NCBI RefSeq assembly: GCF_022712275.1
Contig: NZ_JALAGU010000053.1
Coordinates: 1-64,000, forward strand
Source of the DNA: Corynebacterium sp.
Lineage (GTDB): Bacteria; Actinomycetota; Actinomycetes; Mycobacteriales; Mycobacteriaceae
Direction: 5' to 3'
Length of the DNA stretch: 64,000 bases
The first letter of the stretch is position 1. Each line of letters begins with the position of its first letter. This document shows positions 63,444 to 64,000 of this stretch, piece after piece. Made by a program: the position numbers and the translations under genes. Below the pieces are notes generated by a model. The model saw only the letters and a list, made by a program, of their open reading frames with translations. It was not told the DNA's origin and did not search any database.

Positions 63444-64000
63444 CTAGTCCTGCCCCTCCTGGGTCCCGGTGATCTGTGCGACCTGCTTCTCGGCGAGCTC
63501 GGTGAGCACCTCGACGTCGGTGACCCCGGCCGCGGTGATCCGGAAGTGCACGTCGTCGACCGTGCCGATGACCGTGGTGACCAGCTCCTCACCGGGTGTC
63601 GCGGAATCACTGAGCACGGTGATGACGAAGGTGTCGTCGGTGTCTGCGACCGACGCCTTCTGCGAGGTCGCGTGGAAAGTCGTCTCCGTACCCGAGGAAT
63701 CGGTGCGGGTGAAGTCGCTGCAGTCCTCCGCGTCGATCTCGCCGGACGCCAGGTCAGCCGTGTCCCCGGAATCGGCGGTGGACACGATGGCGTCGATGAC
63801 CGCCGGATCATTCTCGTCGACCGGGAGGAACTCGACGGCATCGGCGGCATCCTGGTGGTCGTAGAGCTCCGCGATGATCGAGTCGGAGCTCGGCACCAGG
63901 GCTGCGCAGGACTCCGGCTCGGTCGTCACGCCCGCCATCGCGGCGTCCAACTGCTGGCCGAGGTCGTCCCCGGCATCGGTGAGTACCTCGGCGACACTGT
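63444..64000 (-). CDS. Unknown protein, cut by the window edge
   Basis: The minus-strand reading frame stays open to base 64000, so the N-terminus is missing and its true length is unknown. The visible 185 residues are acidic, rich in Asp, Thr and Ala, with two cysteines spaced for a possible disulfide and no membrane helix. The composition suggests an exported or lipoprotein domain, but no signal peptide is in view. It is directly upstream of the YbjN-like gene in the same unit. Confidence 0.6.
   Translation of the reverse strand, partial: SVAEVLTDAGDDLGQQLDAAMAGVTTEPESCAALVPSSDSIIAELYDHQDAADAVEFLPVDENDPAVIDAIVSTADSGDTADLASGEIDAEDCSDFTRTDSSGTETTFHATSQKASVADTDDTFVITVLSDSATPGEELVTTVIGTVDDVHFRITAAGVTDVEVLTELAEKQVAQITGTQEGQD

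Overview
This 64 kb window is a GC-rich, densely packed stretch of core chromosome from a mycolic-acid actinobacterium, almost certainly a Corynebacterium. The evidence is the mycothiol synthase gene, a McbR-type box at cysK, corynebacterial-style dctA-ptrB-purC and phoU-pst-mshD gene neighbourhoods, a fused aminodeoxychorismate synthase, paired acetate-type CoA transferases, prpDBC and pyruvate carboxylase. I cannot name the species. I see no prophage, insertion sequence, CRISPR array, rRNA gene or toxin-antitoxin module.

Layout. 0-3.3 kb: enoyl-CoA hydratase with a DUF2505 protein, then cysK and cysE for cysteine synthesis. 3.3-4.1 kb: two tRNA transcription units on the minus strand (Glu-Asp and Asp-Phe), separated by repeats. 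4.1-11.6 kb: a PLP-homeostasis protein, pabAB, a DUF3592-like membrane protein, and PEP synthase with its regulatory kinase/phosphatase. 11.7-15.3 kb: tRNA-Lys and two tandem acetyl-CoA hydrolase/CoA-transferase genes. 15.6-28.5 kb: dusB, phoU, a degenerate gluconokinase-like gene, pstSCAB, mshD, an orphan OmpR-type regulator, an LmeA-like protein, a nitrobindin-like protein, pabC, ygfZ and DUF3073. 28.8-41.5 kb: purine genes purM, purSQL and purC interleaved with a sterol-carrier-family protein, a double-hotdog thioesterase, two unknown single-pass membrane proteins, dctA and oligopeptidase B. 41.7-47 kb: a peptide ABC transporter. 47.4-54.7 kb: prpDBC (methylcitrate cycle) and pyc. 54.7-58.5 kb: an Lrp regulator with a divergent LysE-family exporter, a VIT-type metal transporter, purB and a frameshifted lipoprotein. 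58.5-61.5 kb: lldP-lldD for lactate use. 61.5-64 kb: a Nei/Fpg glycosylase, a YbjN-like protein and a protein cut by the window edge.

How it fits together. Much of the window concerns the pyruvate/acetyl-CoA node: lactate in and oxidised to pyruvate (lldPD), propionyl-CoA to pyruvate (prpDBC), pyruvate to oxaloacetate (pyc) or PEP (ppsA), acetate/CoA exchange (two CoA transferases) and C4-dicarboxylate uptake (dctA). Purine and folate genes, phosphate uptake, and thiol/cysteine synthesis are the other themes. Regulatory sequences I can read directly include a McbR-type box at cysK, an 11-bp-period PHO-like box at pstS, GlxR/CRP-like palindromes at the first CoA transferase and at lldP, and an Lrp-like palindrome. 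Many genes have a -10 hexamer 5 to 8 bases before the start codon, so they are probably transcribed as leaderless mRNAs.

I did not find a convincing new multi-gene system. The most unusual items are a 17-bp inverted repeat in the tRNA region with a near copy about 54.5 kb away, three tandem fragments matching the tRNA-Asp 5-prime end, a small ORF ahead of the ppsA operon, and several local irregularities noted below.
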